NCBI GenBank assembly: GCA_904418995.1
Contig: CAJFQF010000004.1
Coordinates: forward strand, 100,734-164,733
DNA length: 64,000 bases
Direction of reading: 5' to 3'
Source: Heritagella_A intestinalis
GTDB lineage: Bacteria > Bacillota > Clostridia > Oscillospirales > Acutalibacteraceae
This document shows, in pieces, positions 16,527 through 25,407 of the stretch. Position 1 is the first letter of the stretch. Each line of letters begins with the position of its first letter. The notes under the pieces were generated by a model. The model ran no database searches, was not told where the DNA came from, and was given only the letters and a program-made list of their open reading frames with translations. Position numbers and translations under genes: made by a program.

Positions 16527-17570
16527 ATGAAACAATCGGTTGCAAGCTGTGAACGCAGCGCCAAATGGGACAATGTAAAATTTATGTTGATCGTACTGGT
16601 AGTCATAGGGCATTTCCTTTCCGGATGGGCGGGAAGCAGCCCCACCGCCAATAAAATCTTCCTGTGGATTTATACCTTCCATATGCCCTTGTTTTTGTTT
16701 GTAGCGGGACTGTTTTCCAAATCCTCCATTAACCGGGGGCGTTTGCGGGGAGAAAAGGTCTTTCTTTATCTCTTTTTGTATGTGATATTGGCCGCTTTCA
16801 CGTATCTGCTCAAACTCTTCTATGGCAGGAAGGCGGAACCGGAGTTTTTAGGGACCTATCACGTCCAGTGGTATATGTTTGTCATGGCGGCATTTCTGGT
16901 GCTCATGTATGGGCTGCGCCATCGATCCATGGGAATGGTACTTTTCTTCGGGATAGTGCTATCCTGCTTTGCAGGCTACGAGACGGCGATCGGGAATGGG
17001 CTCTGTTTATCCAAAATGATTTCGTTCTTTCCCTTTTTCGCCGCAGGCTATTACATAGACCCCCAGAAGCTCCAGGCCCGTCTCCAAAGAAGGGCCGTGA
17101 AGGGGATAGCAGTTGCTATTTTGGTGGGGTTTACCCTGTTTATATGGTTCCAAACCTCCTGGTATGAACGCCACTTCCAGCCCCTGCTGGTACTCTCCAC
17201 CCCGGGCGTATACCGGAAGCTCCCCTGGCCGGAGGCTGGGGCCCTGTATCGCCTGGTCTGGTATGCCCTGGTATCACTGGTATCTTTGGCGCTTCTCGCC
17301 CTGGTTCCCAGCCGGAAGCTCCCGGTTTCAAAAATCGGGCAGCGGACCCTTTCTATTTACTTTTGGCACGTTCCCTTGCAGATGATTTTTACCCAGTCGG
17401 GCTTGGCGGCCTTTTTGCAGAAATCCGTCCCGGTTCCCCATACCTTGCTCTTGCTGGGGATTTCCGTGGCTCTGACCTTTTTTCTATCGCTTCCTATTTT
17501 TTCAAAACCCTTTACCTGGCTGATGAGCCGCCCACAGAGGGAAATCCCAGGAGAAAAAAGTGCGGGATAG
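16527..17570 (+). CDS. Acyltransferase family 3 membrane protein
   Basis: The 347-aa protein has about ten hydrophobic helices and the start pattern of the OafA/fucose-4-O-acetylase group: RSAKWDNVKFMLIVLVVIGHF near residue 10 with the conserved His, then FHMPLFLFVAGLFSK near 52. Such proteins transfer acetyl or other acyl groups to envelope carbohydrates; the substrate here is unknown. The ATG at 16527 is chosen because AAAGAGGAG lies just upstream. The next gene, a lipase-like hydrolase, has its own promoter. Confidence 0.82.
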   Translation: MKQSVASCERSAKWDNVKFMLIVLVVIGHFLSGWAGSSPTANKIFLWIYTFHMPLFLFVAGLFSKSSINRGRLRGEKVFLYLFLYVILAAFTYLLKLFYGRKAEPEFLGTYHVQWYMFVMAAFLVLMYGLRHRSMGMVLFFGIVLSCFAGYETAIGNGLCLSKMISFFPFFAAGYYIDPQKLQARLQRRAVKGIAVAILVGFTLFIWFQTSWYERHFQPLLVLSTPGVYRKLPWPEAGALYRLVWYALVSLVSLALLALVPSRKLPVSKIGQRTLSIYFWHVPLQMIFTQSGLAAFLQKSVPVPHTLLLLGISVALTFFLSLPIFSKPFTWLMSRPQREIPGEKSAG

Positions 17571-17583
17571 GCGCTGCTGGTGC

Positions 17584-17612
17584 TTGCGTCTTGGCTCAAA
17601 ATTCCGTATACT
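17584..17612 (+). promoter_or_regulatory. Promoter of the patatin-like gene
   Basis: TTGCGT (17584-17589) and TATACT (17607-17612) are separated by 17 bp, 36 bp before the start codon. Confidence 0.6.
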
Positions 17613-17648
17613 GGACAGAGCAAAACCCTTTGAGAGGAGTGGATCGCC

Positions 17649-18500
17649 ATGTCTTGCGGGCTGGTATTGGAGGGCGGCGGCGTCCGGGGCGCGTATACCG
17701 CCGGGGTGCTGGATGTCCTGGCCCGGGAAAACCTCCATTTTTCCACCGTATACGCGATTTCCGCCGGAGCCTGCAACGCCCTGAGTTTTCTTTCCGGCCA
17801 GATTGGCCGCAACCGGGAAATCTTTGCCCAATATCTCCCGGATAAACGCTATGTCAGCGCGGGAAACCTGCTGCGCTGCGGCTCTATGTTCGGGTTTGAT
17901 TTTATCTTTGGCCCCCTGTTCCACGAGCTGCTGCCCTTTGACTATGAGGCCTTTTTCCAAAATCCCACAGACCTGCAGGCCGGGGCTACGGATTTGGCCA
18001 CCGGCAAAGCGGTGTTTTTCAGCAAGAAAGAGCTGGGGCCAGGCATGGAGGCTGTCCAGGCTTCTTCTGCCCAGCCCTTTTTGGCCCACCCTATCCGCTA
18101 TGGCGGGAGGCGCTTGCTGGACGGCAGCGTGGCCCAGGCCATCCCCCTGCGGCGGGCAGAGGAGGATGGCAGCCTGCGGAACCTGGTGGTCCTCACCCGG
18201 GACGACAGCTACCGGAAGCCGGAAAAGCCCGAGTATCCCCGGGCCGTCATCCGCGCCCGGTATTGGCGCTACCCGGACTTTGCCCAGGCCCTCTGCCGCC
18301 GAGGCCAGGTCTACAACCAGCTGCGCCGGGAATGTCTAGAAAGGGAAGGGGCGGGAAGAGCCATTGTCATCCGTCCCAGCCGGCCCATTACCGTCAGTGC
18401 CTTCTGCCGGGACCCCAGCCAGCTTATGGAGCTCTACGCCATGGGAGAGCAGGACACCGCCGCCCGGCTGGCAGAAATCAAGGAATTTGTCACTTTGTAA
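17649..18500 (+). CDS. Patatin-like phospholipase
   Basis: The 283-aa cytoplasmic serine hydrolase belongs to the bacterial patatin group (YjjU/RssA-like). The oxyanion loop GGGVRG is at 9-14, the nucleophile Ser38 sits in AISAG (the first Gly of G-x-S-x-G is Ala), and the catalytic Asp158 sits in LLDGS. The family hydrolyses acyl ester bonds of phospholipids or other lipids; the natural substrate is unknown. GAGGAG lies 10 nt before the ATG. A terminator follows. Confidence 0.88.
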   Translation: MSCGLVLEGGGVRGAYTAGVLDVLARENLHFSTVYAISAGACNALSFLSGQIGRNREIFAQYLPDKRYVSAGNLLRCGSMFGFDFIFGPLFHELLPFDYEAFFQNPTDLQAGATDLATGKAVFFSKKELGPGMEAVQASSAQPFLAHPIRYGGRRLLDGSVAQAIPLRRAEEDGSLRNLVVLTRDDSYRKPEKPEYPRAVIRARYWRYPDFAQALCRRGQVYNQLRRECLEREGAGRAIVIRPSRPITVSAFCRDPSQLMELYAMGEQDTAARLAEIKEFVTL

Positions 18501-18507
18501 GAATAGA

Positions 18508-18553
18508 AAGCAGCGGGCTTCTCCCGGAAAAGAGAAGGCCCGCTGCTTTTTAT
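18508..18553. terminator. Bidirectional terminator between patatin-like and ClC genes
   Basis: A long stem (AAAGCAGCGGGC and TTCTC paired with GAGAAG and GCCCGCTGCTTT) is followed by a T run on the plus strand and a short one on the minus strand. The two flanking genes converge here; the hairpin slightly overlaps the ClC stop. Confidence 0.85.
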
Positions 18554-19854
18554 TCGGCTTCACGGTCGATGAATACCGGCTTGGTTTTGGAATAGAGGAT
18601 TTTCTGCTTGCTGTAGAGGCCGTAATACCCGGAGAGCATATAGCTCACGGCCGCTGCCAGTAAAAACAGCAGGGGCGCTTGTCCGCCGAAGAGCTCCATA
18701 CTCAGGACAAAGGAGGTCAGGGGGCAGTTGGTGACGCCGCAGAAAACGCAGATGAGGCCAATGGCGGCGGCAAATTCCGGGGGAAGCCCCAGCAGCCCGG
18801 CGGCCACACAGCCAAAGGTGGCCCCAATGAAGAAGGAGGGGACGATTTCGCCGCCCTTAAAGCCGGCGCCCAGGGTTACGGCGGTAAAGAGGAGTTTCAG
18901 CAGGAAGGCCTCCGGTCGGGCCTGGCCCCCAATGGCTTGCTGAATCACCGGCATTCCGGCTCCCAGGTAGTCCCGGGAACCTACCGCCAAGGCCAGCAGG
19001 ATTATGAGCACACCGCCTGTGGTGGCCCGCAGGTAGGGGTTGGGGAGGTATTTCCGGTATAGCAGGGAGATTTTGTGGAAGCTCAGGCAGACCAAAATGC
19101 TCACCAGGGCACAGAGAACCGCCAAGCCTGCAACTTTAGCCGCCGTGAAAGGCGAGAGGGCGGGAACCGCTTCTGCTGCCAGGGAAAAGGTTGTAGGGGC
19201 AATGCCGAAAGCAGCGGAGATTTGGGAAGCGGTAACAGCTGCCACCACACAGGGTACCAGGGCCGCATAGTACATGACTCCCACGCTCACCACCTCCATG
19301 GCGAAAATCGCCGCCGCAATGGGTGTGCCGAAAAGGGCCGCAAATCCGGCGCTCATGCCGCAGAGGGTGATAATGTGCATATCTTTGATGTCCAGCCGGA
19401 AAAGCCGCCCCAGGGTCTGGCCCAAGCTGCCGCCCAGCTGCAAGGCCGCGCCCTCCCGCCCGGCAGAGCCGCCTAGCAGGTGGGTAATCACCGTGGCTGT
19501 AAAAATCAGGGGGGCGGTCTTCCAGGAAACTGTCTCCCGGGAGCGCACAGAAAACAGCACCATATCTGTGCCCGGGTCCCTTTCCATGCCGCATTTCTGA
19601 TAGAGGAAGGCAATGGCCAGGCCGCCAAGAGGCAGCAGCAGGGGGAGCCACCAATGGGTTTCCCGCATCCCTTCGCCCCAGGATACCGCCAGGTGGAAGG
19701 CGGTTCCCGCCAGGCCGATACTCCCGCCCGCTATCAGGGACAGGAGCAGCCATTTAAAAAAGGAGCCAAAATCTGAAAGCAGCGTTTTTTTCAGGTAGTC
19801 CAGCAGGGTGACGGCCCCGGACATACAGGTGGAGATCAGTTTGGGTCTTGGCAT
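18550..19854 (-). CDS. ClC-family anion channel or antiporter with divergent selectivity motifs
   Basis: The 434-aa membrane protein has the ClC fold pattern with many helices. The gating-glutamate motif reads GREGA (Glu134), the GSGIP position reads GTDMV (95-99), and the third signature reads GGEIVPSFFIGATFG instead of the usual GxFxP. These differ from the classic chloride filters, so the transported anion is uncertain; fluoride-type ClC proteins also lose GSGIP, but I cannot place this one. GGAGGGG precedes the ATG at 19854. No riboswitch is visible upstream. Confidence 0.85.
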   Translation of the reverse strand: MPRPKLISTCMSGAVTLLDYLKKTLLSDFGSFFKWLLLSLIAGGSIGLAGTAFHLAVSWGEGMRETHWWLPLLLPLGGLAIAFLYQKCGMERDPGTDMVLFSVRSRETVSWKTAPLIFTATVITHLLGGSAGREGAALQLGGSLGQTLGRLFRLDIKDMHIITLCGMSAGFAALFGTPIAAAIFAMEVVSVGVMYYAALVPCVVAAVTASQISAAFGIAPTTFSLAAEAVPALSPFTAAKVAGLAVLCALVSILVCLSFHKISLLYRKYLPNPYLRATTGGVLIILLALAVGSRDYLGAGMPVIQQAIGGQARPEAFLLKLLFTAVTLGAGFKGGEIVPSFFIGATFGCVAAGLLGLPPEFAAAIGLICVFCGVTNCPLTSFVLSMELFGGQAPLLFLLAAAVSYMLSGYYGLYSKQKILYSKTKPVFIDREAE

Positions 19855-19943
19855 CGGCGGCCCCTCCGTTCCAACTTAAATATCTGTTGTTTCCAGTATA
19901 AAGCATCTGGAAAAGCGCAAATTTCTTTAAAAGAATGAAACCC

Positions 19944-19980
19944 GCAAAAAAGCCCTCCGGGAAATTCCCGAAGGGCTTTT
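19944..19980 (-). terminator. Terminator of the Gld-type ABC operon
   Basis: The stem AAAAGCCCTCCGGG/CCCGAAGGGCTTTT (one mismatch) has an AAATT loop and is followed on the minus strand by T residues. It lies just after the DUF4340 stop. Confidence 0.85.
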
Positions 19981-19993
19981 GCATCAAAGAGTT

Positions 19994-21559
19994 TTATTCT
20001 TCTTCGTCACCGTTGACGCTCTTGTTTTGGAGAACGACCTCGGTGTTGTCAATGACACTCTGCACCACGCTCTGGGAAACCACGCCCACTACTGTGCCGT
20101 CTACCTCTACCAGGCAACGGCGATCGCCGATGTCATAGTAGCTGACCGTATGAGGGTCTCTGCCATCGTAGTAGTCGTAGGTTACCGTGAGCATAGGCTC
20201 GCCGGAAGGCTCGGTTTCGGTAGTTTCGTCCAGGAGCTGGATTCCGATAATGGTCTGATAGTAAGCGGTGAACACGCCTTTATAAGTAATATCCTGCCCG
20301 TCGGTTCCCTTTACGCTGTAGTCATACACGATGTTATCTTCCGTGCTGCTCTCTTCATTTTCGGTACGAGTCAGATTGAAAACATCGGTGCCGTTGGGGG
20401 TCTCCACTGTCAGGCGGTTGATGTTGGCGATGTTCTGCATCAGCACAAAGCTGTCACGCAGGGAGAAGAGAGTGGCATTGGCCCAAACCCCTACCGTGCT
20501 GTCATCGCAGATGTAAACCACATCCACGCCGTCCAGCATGACATACCGGCCGCCGTCTTCGGAGGTGCCGCCGGAAAGCAGGGTATAAGAATTGCCGTTA
20601 ACAGCAAAATCCAAACGCACCGTGGGCTCTGCCAAGCCAAACTCAGCCAGCTGTTCTTCAGTGGGCTCCACCGCAGCCACGGAAGTAGCCGTCAGAGAAG
20701 CAACGCCACTGGTAATAGAGGTCATGGACTCCTGATCGGCGTCTACCTCATAGGGTACGCTGAGTTTATAGTCCGAATTCAGAGATTCAGTCTGGGGGAC
20801 GATCTGCACTTCCTGGGGGAAGTTAGTCCCGGTAAAGGTGAATTTAGTAAATTCGTTGGTAGTTTCCTCGTTGACGCTGCTGGAATCACTGCTGCTGCTG
20901 TCATCGGTATCTTCCGGCGGGGTAATGCTGAGGATGGTGGTGTTCACAAAGTCCAGGCGGTTGTTAAACAGGGAATCGCCTACGGATTCAGAAACATAAA
21001 CCTTGTCGTCATACAGGACATAGTATCCGGATACCGGTCCCTCGTCTCCCACAGAATAACTGCTTTCTTCCCCATCCGACAAAGTGGTGGTAACGGAAAG
21101 CTGGGGGTCGTCCAGGCCGTATTCTTCCAGGTTCAGATCCTCGGCTGCGCCAATCTCACGGGTCGCTGAAAGGGAGGTGCAGTATCCAGCGGCAGTGCTG
21201 ACGCTGCTGGTGTTCTGTAAGTCCTGATCAATGCCGTCCAGATAATAGGTCACAAAAGTCTGGGGTTCGCTGGAGCTGGAGTCGGACTCTGAATCCGAAC
21301 TGGAACTGGAGTTTTCAATAATCTCCACATTGGTGAGAATCCGATAGCCGCCCTCGGCGTTAGTGACGTCGATAGAGGCCACGTCTTCCCCTTCATGGGA
21401 GTACAGGGAAATTTCCTCCGTGGAAGAAGAAGCCATAGAAGAGGAGCTGTCCTCTTCCGCACTGGCGGCGGGCTGGGTCAGGAGCAGGGCAGTGATGGCC
21501 CCGCCCAAAACCACAGCTGCGGCCAGGGTAATCAGGATATAGCGAGTGTTTCGTTTCAT
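19994..21559 (-). CDS. DUF4340 domain protein of the ABC export locus
   Basis: The 521-aa protein has one N-terminal membrane helix (about 7-28), an acidic Ser-rich linker (about 34-50), and an extracellular region with repeated beta-rich DUF4340 segments (EEYGLDDPQLSVT near 146 and EFGLAEPTVRLDF near 310). Two further Ser/Asp-rich stretches (near 87 and 220) look like flexible linkers. DUF4340 proteins are regularly encoded beside GldG-like proteins; their function is unknown. It is the last gene of the operon and follows the GldG-like gene by 3 bp. Confidence 0.87.
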   Translation of the reverse strand: MKRNTRYILITLAAAVVLGGAITALLLTQPAASAEEDSSSSMASSSTEEISLYSHEGEDVASIDVTNAEGGYRILTNVEIIENSSSSSDSESDSSSSEPQTFVTYYLDGIDQDLQNTSSVSTAAGYCTSLSATREIGAAEDLNLEEYGLDDPQLSVTTTLSDGEESSYSVGDEGPVSGYYVLYDDKVYVSESVGDSLFNNRLDFVNTTILSITPPEDTDDSSSSDSSSVNEETTNEFTKFTFTGTNFPQEVQIVPQTESLNSDYKLSVPYEVDADQESMTSITSGVASLTATSVAAVEPTEEQLAEFGLAEPTVRLDFAVNGNSYTLLSGGTSEDGGRYVMLDGVDVVYICDDSTVGVWANATLFSLRDSFVLMQNIANINRLTVETPNGTDVFNLTRTENEESSTEDNIVYDYSVKGTDGQDITYKGVFTAYYQTIIGIQLLDETTETEPSGEPMLTVTYDYYDGRDPHTVSYYDIGDRRCLVEVDGTVVGVVSQSVVQSVIDNTEVVLQNKSVNGDEEE

Positions 21560-21562
21560 AGA

Positions 21563-23263
21563 TTACAGGTGCCTCCTCTTGAAGTAGATCACCAGCCCCA
21601 CCAGAAGGACTACTACCGGAATGGCGATGGTGAACACGCCCAGGCCCAGCACGTTAATCACCGCAGTGGTGGCGGTCATATCCGCAGTGCCTACCTGTAC
21701 GCTGGGAGAATACACGGTATTGTTGCTGTCGGTGGTATCGGTCATATACCGGAGCAGGTCGGCAAAGTAGTCGCCGTTGCTGAAGGTGTTGGTGCTGGTA
21801 TAAGCGGGGGAAATCATGTAGGTGCTGCCCAGGACCACCACGTTGGCAGAAGCGCCCAAGCCGTCGCTAGCCAGGGACTTCCGGGCCATGACGCCCAGCT
21901 CATAAGAGGCCTGCTCGGTATTTCCGGAATCGGCGTCCTCGGTGTTCAGATCCTCCGCCTTTGCGAGATAAGAACTCTCAGAAGAGGAGAACAGGGTATA
22001 AGTACCCACGCCGTTGACGCTGCTGTCGTTAAAGAGGCCTTCTACCGGCACAGACATGGGGGTCAGCAGCAGGGAATAGGTGTCGCCGCTGGGAATCATA
22101 GATTCAGAGTTGTCCACGTCAGCAATAAAGGCATAGGGAGTGCCGCCCATGGTACGGCTGGTGTCGCTCTCCATGACAATAGAAGAAGAGTCATAGGAGA
22201 TGCCCCATTCTTCCAGGAAGGCCTGCAGATTGGGCAGGGTAGCCTGGCCGGGGTTCGCGGTGAACAGGATGGAACGGCTGTCCCCGTTGGGGTCTTCAGA
22301 GAGATAGGTGTCCAGCTTTTCCAGCTCCGCTTCTGTGTAGTCAGTGCCGGGAGTGGGGATATAGAGGATTCGGGTGTCCTCAGGGATGTCCTCGGTGAGG
22401 ATATCGAACTGCTGGACGTCAAAAGCGTAATCGTTAAAGAAGGAGGTGATCATATCCAGATCGGTGGACTGGAGCATCTCGCTATGGCCGGTAGCGATGG
22501 AGATCAAAGGGACTTTTTCCAGGTTTACCTGCTGCAGGGCGCTGGCCACCGCGCTGTTGACGTCGTTATAAAGGGCGGTAGAACCAGTCTGGCTGTTCTG
22601 CTCCGAGGGGAACAGGTCGTTGGTGGTGAGAACACGATAACGTTTTTCAGTTTCTACTACCACGCATCCGTTAGTCAGACTTTCATCGGCATATTCGTTG
22701 GCAAAGGTGGGGTTAGTTTCCAAGTCGATGGTCTCCACATGGATTTTGGAGTTGGCTTCTACCAAACGGTCCGTAATGGAGATCAAAGTGGAGTAGGGAT
22801 AGCCGTAGGACTCGGCATAATCAATCCAGCCGTCGCTGGCAATGATGTAGATGTTGGTTTCATACTGGACATCCTTGGCCACGTCCAGGGCCTCTTCCGA
22901 CAGGGTGTTCACCTGATTGGCGGTGAGGTCGATGTTCATGGAGGGGAACCGGTCAGAAAGCAGGGAAACCACTACGTTGACCAGGATGACCACCACGATA
23001 AAGATGGCGGTGAAGGCAGTGGCAATACCGCCCCGCTGGAACCTACGGCTCTTCAGGGCCTTTTTCAGAGAAGAAGGCATCTTGATTTTTTTCTTTTTGC
23101 CGGCCTTTTGCTCCTCCGGCTGGGAGGCTTCCTCTGTCTTGGCACTTTCGGGGGAAGCTTCGGAGGTCTTGGCCGCTTCTTCCTGGGGCTTGCCGCCGGC
23201 GGCTTCCTCCTGCTTTACCTCTTCCAGGAGCTCCTCCTGGGGAGTTTTCTTATCGTTATTCAT
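21563..23263 (-). CDS. GldG-like ABC transport accessory protein
   Basis: The 566-aa protein has an acidic, Glu/Ala-rich cytoplasmic tail (about 1-70), a Lys-rich patch, one membrane helix (about 79-102), a large extracellular ABC-type domain of the GldG class (FPSMNIDLTANQVNTLSEEA near 107), and a second helix at the C terminus ending KRRHL. This two-helix architecture is typical of GldG-like subunits of ABC-2 exporters. The ATG at 23263 is chosen because GGAGG lies 10 nt before it; a TTG three codons upstream touches the ribosome-binding site. Confidence 0.88.
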   Translation of the reverse strand: MNNDKKTPQEELLEEVKQEEAAGGKPQEEAAKTSEASPESAKTEEASQPEEQKAGKKKKIKMPSSLKKALKSRRFQRGGIATAFTAIFIVVVILVNVVVSLLSDRFPSMNIDLTANQVNTLSEEALDVAKDVQYETNIYIIASDGWIDYAESYGYPYSTLISITDRLVEANSKIHVETIDLETNPTFANEYADESLTNGCVVVETEKRYRVLTTNDLFPSEQNSQTGSTALYNDVNSAVASALQQVNLEKVPLISIATGHSEMLQSTDLDMITSFFNDYAFDVQQFDILTEDIPEDTRILYIPTPGTDYTEAELEKLDTYLSEDPNGDSRSILFTANPGQATLPNLQAFLEEWGISYDSSSIVMESDTSRTMGGTPYAFIADVDNSESMIPSGDTYSLLLTPMSVPVEGLFNDSSVNGVGTYTLFSSSESSYLAKAEDLNTEDADSGNTEQASYELGVMARKSLASDGLGASANVVVLGSTYMISPAYTSTNTFSNGDYFADLLRYMTDTTDSNNTVYSPSVQVGTADMTATTAVINVLGLGVFTIAIPVVVLLVGLVIYFKRRHL

Positions 23264-23278
23264 GGTCGTCAATCCTCC

Positions 23279-23983
23279 TTAGCTCCATCTCTTGCTTTCC
23301 AGACGGCGAGCAGTGAGGAAGACAAAAACAGCCACCACACTGATAAAGAACACAGCGCTGGAAATGTTGAATATACCTTGGGTAAAGTAGCTGTACCGGG
23401 AGTCAAAGGACAGCCATTCCACTATCTGGGCGATAAAGGTGCCGCTGGCCAGGGAGGAGATCTGCCCCATCATCAGGATGAAGATGGAGACGGCAAAGGT
23501 GGCGATAGCCGCAATCACCTGGCTCACCGTCAGGCTGGAAATAAACACGCCGATGGAGATCATGGCGGCCCCATAAAACAGGGAGCCCAGATAGTAGCCG
23601 AAGACCTCGCCCCAGCTGGGCTGGCCGAACAGGGAGATGGCCACGCAGGGAAGCAGGGTGCCGGTCATGGCAATAGCGTACACGATAAAGGCTGCCAGGA
23701 ATTTGCCCAGGACAATAGCGGTAACGCTGACCGGGGCGGTGAGCAGGGCTTGGTCGGTTTTATTGCGCTGCTCGTCGCTGAGGCTCTTCATGGTAATGAT
23801 GGGGATGACCATCATACAGTAAGTAAACATGTTGCTGTACACCATATAAATATAGGAAGAAGACCCGGTGTACATGATCTGCCAATACAGCAGGCCGCTC
23901 AGGGCCAGCAGCACAGCAATGCAGACATAGCCGATGGGGCCGGAAAAATAGGATTTCATTTCACGCTTCAGGATCGCTCTCAT
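23279..23983 (-). CDS. ABC-2 type transporter permease (GldF-like)
   Basis: The 234-aa membrane protein has six hydrophobic segments and the GldF-like start MRAILKREMKSYFSGPIGYV. It should form the channel driven by the ATPase encoded upstream, whose stop overlaps this start in an ATGA arrangement. Export substrate is unknown. Confidence 0.88.
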   Translation of the reverse strand: MRAILKREMKSYFSGPIGYVCIAVLLALSGLLYWQIMYTGSSSYIYMVYSNMFTYCMMVIPIITMKSLSDEQRNKTDQALLTAPVSVTAIVLGKFLAAFIVYAIAMTGTLLPCVAISLFGQPSWGEVFGYYLGSLFYGAAMISIGVFISSLTVSQVIAAIATFAVSIFILMMGQISSLASGTFIAQIVEWLSFDSRYSYFTQGIFNISSAVFFISVVAVFVFLTARRLESKRWS

Positions 23984-24957
23984 GCCCGCTCAGCTCCTTT
24001 CATTTTTTTCTTGGAAATCCGGGAATGGTCTCCGCTGGTCAGCTGCAGGAAGACGTCTTCCAGAGTCAGGTCGGTATTGCGCATGGAGAGCAGGGGCCAG
24101 CCGTTGCGGGCCAGCAGGGCAAAGAGGTCGCGGCGCAGGTCGTAATCCACGTCGGTCTCCACGGAGAATTCGTAAACGCCCCGCTCCTTTTCCCCATAGG
24201 AAAGGACTTCCTTCACATGGCCCATAGAAGCCAGGGCATGGCGCACCTCGTTTTCGGGGCCGTCTATCCGGACAATCAGCCGGTGGTCGGCGGAGAGGTC
24301 GTGGGCCAGCCGGTCGGTAGCGCCGTCGGCTACAACCTGGCCGTTGTTGATGATGATAATCCGCTCGCAGATGGCCTGTACTTCCGACAGGATGTGGGAG
24401 CTGAGGATGACGGTGTGCCGCCGTCCCAAATCCTTAATCAGGCGACGGATTTCAATAATCTGCTTGGGATCCAGGCCCACGGTGGGCTCGTCCAGGATCA
24501 GCACAGGGGGATTTCCCAGCAGGGCCTGTGCAATGCCCACGCGCTGCTTATAGCCCTTGGACAGGTTGCCGATGAGGCGTTTATAGACGTCGCTGATTTT
24601 CACCAGCCGGCAGATTTCCCGGATGTGCTGTTCCCGGGGCAAAGTCACCTTTTTCAGGTCATACATGAAGTTCAGGTATTCCTTTACCGTCATGTCCATA
24701 TACAGGGGCGGGATTTCCGGCAGATAGCCAATGAGCTTTTTGGCCTCATTGGGGTTTTCCAGAATGTCGTAGCCGCTCACGGTAACGGTGCCCTCTGTTG
24801 AGGACAGATATCCGGTGACAATGTTCATGGTAGTGGATTTACCGGCGCCGTTGGGGCCCAGGAAACCCACGATGGTTCCTTCTTCTATTGAGAAGCTTAC
24901 GTTATCCAGCGCCAGGTTGTTGCCATAACGCTTGGTGAGGTTTTTGACCTCTATCAT
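23980..24957 (-). CDS. ABC transporter ATP-binding protein (GldA-like)
   Basis: The 325-aa ATPase has Walker A GPNGAGKS at 34-41, the signature LSKGYKQRV, Walker B VLILDEP and the H-loop ILSSHIL. A C-terminal extension of about 100 residues is typical of ABC-2 exporter ATPases. TAGGAGGG precedes the ATG. It leads the four-gene operon. Confidence 0.9.
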   Translation of the reverse strand: MIEVKNLTKRYGNNLALDNVSFSIEEGTIVGFLGPNGAGKSTTMNIVTGYLSSTEGTVTVSGYDILENPNEAKKLIGYLPEIPPLYMDMTVKEYLNFMYDLKKVTLPREQHIREICRLVKISDVYKRLIGNLSKGYKQRVGIAQALLGNPPVLILDEPTVGLDPKQIIEIRRLIKDLGRRHTVILSSHILSEVQAICERIIIINNGQVVADGATDRLAHDLSADHRLIVRIDGPENEVRHALASMGHVKEVLSYGEKERGVYEFSVETDVDYDLRRDLFALLARNGWPLLSMRNTDLTLEDVFLQLTSGDHSRISKKKMKGAERA

Positions 24958-25005
24958 CTCATTTCCCTCCTACTTGGTAGATTCTGATAAAACAGATGCC
25001 ACAAT

Positions 25006-25034
25006 ATCATATCTCATTTATCTATTTTTTGCAA
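25006..25034 (-). promoter_or_regulatory. Promoter of the Gld-type ABC operon
   Basis: On the minus strand TTGCAA (25034-25029) and TATGAT (25011-25006) are separated by 17 bp, 49 bp before the ATPase start. Confidence 0.75.
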
Positions 25035-25313
25035 GACCTTTCTTGAGAAATCGGATGGCAACTCCTGTAAAAACCAGGATAGGTCCATGCCAATGATACA
25101 TTTGATAAGCGGCGGGCCCGAAATCGGGGCCGAATCTCATTATACCGGCGTTATGTGATAGCAAGGTGAACAAATCCAAAGTGGCAATAGATTTTACTTT
25201 TGATTTATTATGCAAATTTAACAAAATCTTAATGCTTTCCAGCCGAAAAAACAGAATTAGGAAATTTATTCCAATTTATTCATACCATGAGTCGTGGGCT
25301 TAGTCAGAAAAAT

Positions 25314-25356
25314 AAAAACCCGGCCGCTCCCATTTTCAACAGGGAAGGCCGGGTCT
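25314..25356 (-). terminator. Terminator of the surface phosphoesterase gene
   Basis: A CCCGGCC...GGCCGGG stem with an inner TTCCC/GGGA pairing is followed on the minus strand by TTTTTA. Confidence 0.8.
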
Positions 25357-25407
25357 GTGGAAAGGTTTCAGTTTTAAGAAGGTCTGCCTTCTGGGGGCGC
25401 AGCCGGA

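Larger units (their letters stand above)
24958..25407. other. Intergenic region between ABC operon and surface phosphoesterase
   Basis: This 450-bp gap is AT-rich. It holds the ABC operon promoter (25006-25034) and the terminator of the next gene (25314-25356). A short GGCCC/GGGCC hairpin lies near 25110-25130. A 68-codon TTG-started frame on the minus strand (25224-25018) lacks a ribosome-binding site and runs into the promoter; I do not call it a gene. Confidence 0.6.

Noticed and set aside
19855..19993. Possible fluoride riboswitch before the ClC gene
   Set aside because: The space before the next operon is short, and no fluoride riboswitch core could be recognised.
21395..24145. 916-codon open frame on the plus strand across the GldG-like and DUF4340 genes
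   Set aside because: Antisense shadow that crosses several real gene boundaries; low-complexity Gly/His/Val-rich product.
25018..25224. 68-codon minus-strand frame with a hydrophobic C-terminal part
   Set aside because: TTG start without a ribosome-binding site, and its end overlaps the ABC operon promoter.
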